DNA of 24,893 bases from Alphaproteobacteria bacterium UBA2947. GTDB taxonomy: Bacteria; Pseudomonadota; Alphaproteobacteria; Rs-D84. Under the pieces are notes generated by a model, which worked only from the letters and a program-made list of their open reading frames with translations, made no database searches and was not told the origin of the DNA. This document shows, one piece after another, positions 23,543 to 24,893 of this stretch. Position 1 is the stretch's first letter. Every line of letters begins with the position of its first letter. The position numbers and the translations under genes were made by a program. The DNA lies in assembly GCA_002348925.1 (NCBI GenBank), contig DEBV01000009.1, positions 2,192-27,084 on the forward strand, written 5' to 3'.

Positions 23543-23548
23543 TTTTTA

Positions 23549-24893
23549 TTATTTCTTTTCTTTACCTGTTTTTTGATCAATACCGACCATAGATAAACGT
23601 GTTTTACCGCGTTTGTCTGTACCCAGGTATTTTACAAAAACTTTATCACCAACATTGATTTTAGCGTCTTCGATTTTGTTCAATCTTTCGCCTGTGATTT
23701 CGGAAATATGAACCAAAGATTCAAAGTTTTTCAAAATCTTTACGAACAAGCCAAAATCTTTAATACCGCTGACTTCGCCTTCATAGATTTCGCCAACTTC
23801 TGGTTCTGCGACGATTTCTTTGATACGACGAATTGCGTCTTCGGCGTTTTCTTTATCGGCAGCCATAATTTTAACATTTCCTTCGTCATCTAATTCGATT
23901 TGAGTATTTGTTTCACGTGTCAATGCTTGAATTACAGAGCCACCTTTGCCAATAACATCACGTACTTTATCTGGGTCGATTTTCATCGTGTATGCTTGTG
24001 GTGCATATTCAGACAAAGTTTTTCTTGGTGCTTTGATTGCTTTTTCGATTTTGCCAAGGATGTGCATACGGCCATCTTTTGCCTGTGCCAATGCGTGTTC
24101 CATGATTTCGAAAGTGATAGATGTGATTTTAATATCCATCTGCAAAGCAGTGATACCTTTATCAGTTCCTGTCACTTTAAAGTCCATATCACCAAGGTGG
24201 TCTTCATCGCCCAAAATATCGGTCAAGATTGCATAATCATCGCCTTCTTTGATTAAACCCATTGCGATACCTGCAACTGGACGTTTCATTGGAACGCCAC
24301 CGTCCATCATCGCCAATGTGGCACCACATGTTGTCGCCATAGACGAAGAACCGTTAGATTCCAAAATGTCAGAACAGATACGAATTACATAATCGAATTC
24401 ACTGCGTGTTGGAACCATTGGATGAACCGCGCGCCATGCCAAATTACCATGTCCCAATTCACGACGACCTGGGGATTTCAAACCTTTTGCTTCACCAACT
24501 GAATAGCCTGGGAAGTTATAGTTCAAGATGAAATCACGTTCGTCATCACCGTCCAAAGATTCAAGTGGTAATGCGTCTTTACCGCCACCCAAAGTCAAAG
24601 AAACAAGTGCCTGAGTTTCACCACGTGTGAACAATGCAGAACCATGTGCGCGTGGCAAAATACCCAATTCAATTTCGATTGGACGAACTGTTTTTGTATC
24701 ACGACCGTCGATACGTGGTTTGCCTTCCAAGATATTTGTACGCATAATACGCGCAGTAATACCTTCGACAATTTCATCTGCCCAAGATTCCAAAGTGGAT
24801 GTTGCAGTCGTGGTTTCTGGGAAAAGTTCTGGGATACGCGCTTTTGCTTTTGCGTGAATTTCAGCCAAAGTGTCAAGACGAACCAATTTTTCT
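23549..24893 (-). CDS. pnp: Polyribonucleotide nucleotidyltransferase (partial, runs off right edge)
   Basis: The C-terminal 447 or so residues of PNPase, the phosphorolytic 3'-5' exoribonuclease of the degradosome. The frame is open to the right edge, so the first RNase PH domain is missing; the TTG near 24886 is internal and not a start. Visible are the second RNase PH domain (GRDTKTVRPIEIELGILPR, FTRGETQALVSLTLG, later DILGDEDHLGDMDFKVTGT with its catalytic acidic residues), a KH domain (VRDVIGKGGSVIQALTRE) and an S1 domain (GEIYEGEVSGIKDFGLFVKI), ending KTGKEKK. All conserved elements look intact. An unrecognised gene and ybaB follow on the same strand. Confidence 0.96.
   Translation of the reverse strand, partial: EKLVRLDTLAEIHAKAKARIPELFPETTTATSTLESWADEIVEGITARIMRTNILEGKPRIDGRDTKTVRPIEIELGILPRAHGSALFTRGETQALVSLTLGGGKDALPLESLDGDDERDFILNYNFPGYSVGEAKGLKSPGRRELGHGNLAWRAVHPMVPTRSEFDYVIRICSDILESNGSSSMATTCGATLAMMDGGVPMKRPVAGIAMGLIKEGDDYAILTDILGDEDHLGDMDFKVTGTDKGITALQMDIKITSITFEIMEHALAQAKDGRMHILGKIEKAIKAPRKTLSEYAPQAYTMKIDPDKVRDVIGKGGSVIQALTRETNTQIELDDEGNVKIMAADKENAEDAIRRIKEIVAEPEVGEIYEGEVSGIKDFGLFVKILKNFESLVHISEITGERLNKIEDAKINVGDKVFVKYLGTDKRGKTRLSMVGIDQKTGKEKK

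Overview
The window looks like chromosomal DNA of an AT-rich, Gram-negative alphaproteobacterium, probably an uncultured or gut-type lineage with a small genome. Lineage evidence is indirect: a DUF4167-like protein (a mainly alphaproteobacterial family), the LPS-transport order lptF-type permease/lptD/surA, an alphaproteobacterial-style LptD motif, and dense gene packing with many ATGA overlaps. No stretch over 300 bases lacks a gene, and I see no insertion sequence, phage, CRISPR array or replication origin.

Left part, minus strand (1-7166). A cysteine-rich secreted protein runs off the left edge; its missing stop codon makes it easy to overlook. To its right, and transcribed toward it, is one dense unit. 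This starts at a TTG codon at 7166 with three large PilV-like pseudopilins, followed by a membrane-anchored zinc-ribbon protein, a small secreted protein and the pseudouridine synthase RluD.

Middle, plus strand (7210-11153). A divergent promoter pair sharing a palindromic -35 box starts both the pilin unit and a DUF4167-like gene. Then come dnaX with its own promoter, a PilS-like type IV prepilin, an OmpA-family lipoprotein and a Skp/OmpH-like chaperone. The four pilin-type proteins suggest a type IVb-like pilus or pilus-like machine, but no assembly ATPase, prepilin peptidase or secretin is in view.

Middle, minus strand (11123-15271). nusA-infB is transcribed toward the skp-like gene, with a bidirectional terminator between them. 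nusA has a promoter and a roughly 90-base leader holding a strong GC-rich hairpin plus a competing weaker one, which suggests attenuation.

Right, plus strand (15327-22709). A strong promoter only about 10 bases before the start codon (near-leaderless) drives a seven-gene, mostly overlapping operon. It holds an LptF/LptG-family permease, lptD, a SurA-like protein, rlmN, and three tandem 250-residue proteins. These three look like an uncharacterised branch of the phosphoribosylanthranilate isomerase (TrpF) TIM-barrel group and keep a candidate Cys/Asp catalytic pair. They are the best candidate here for undescribed biology.

Right end, minus strand (22681-24893). pnp (running off the right edge), an unrecognised 122-residue protein and ybaB are followed by tRNA-Val(UAC) with its own promoter, ending at a terminator shared with the plus-strand operon.
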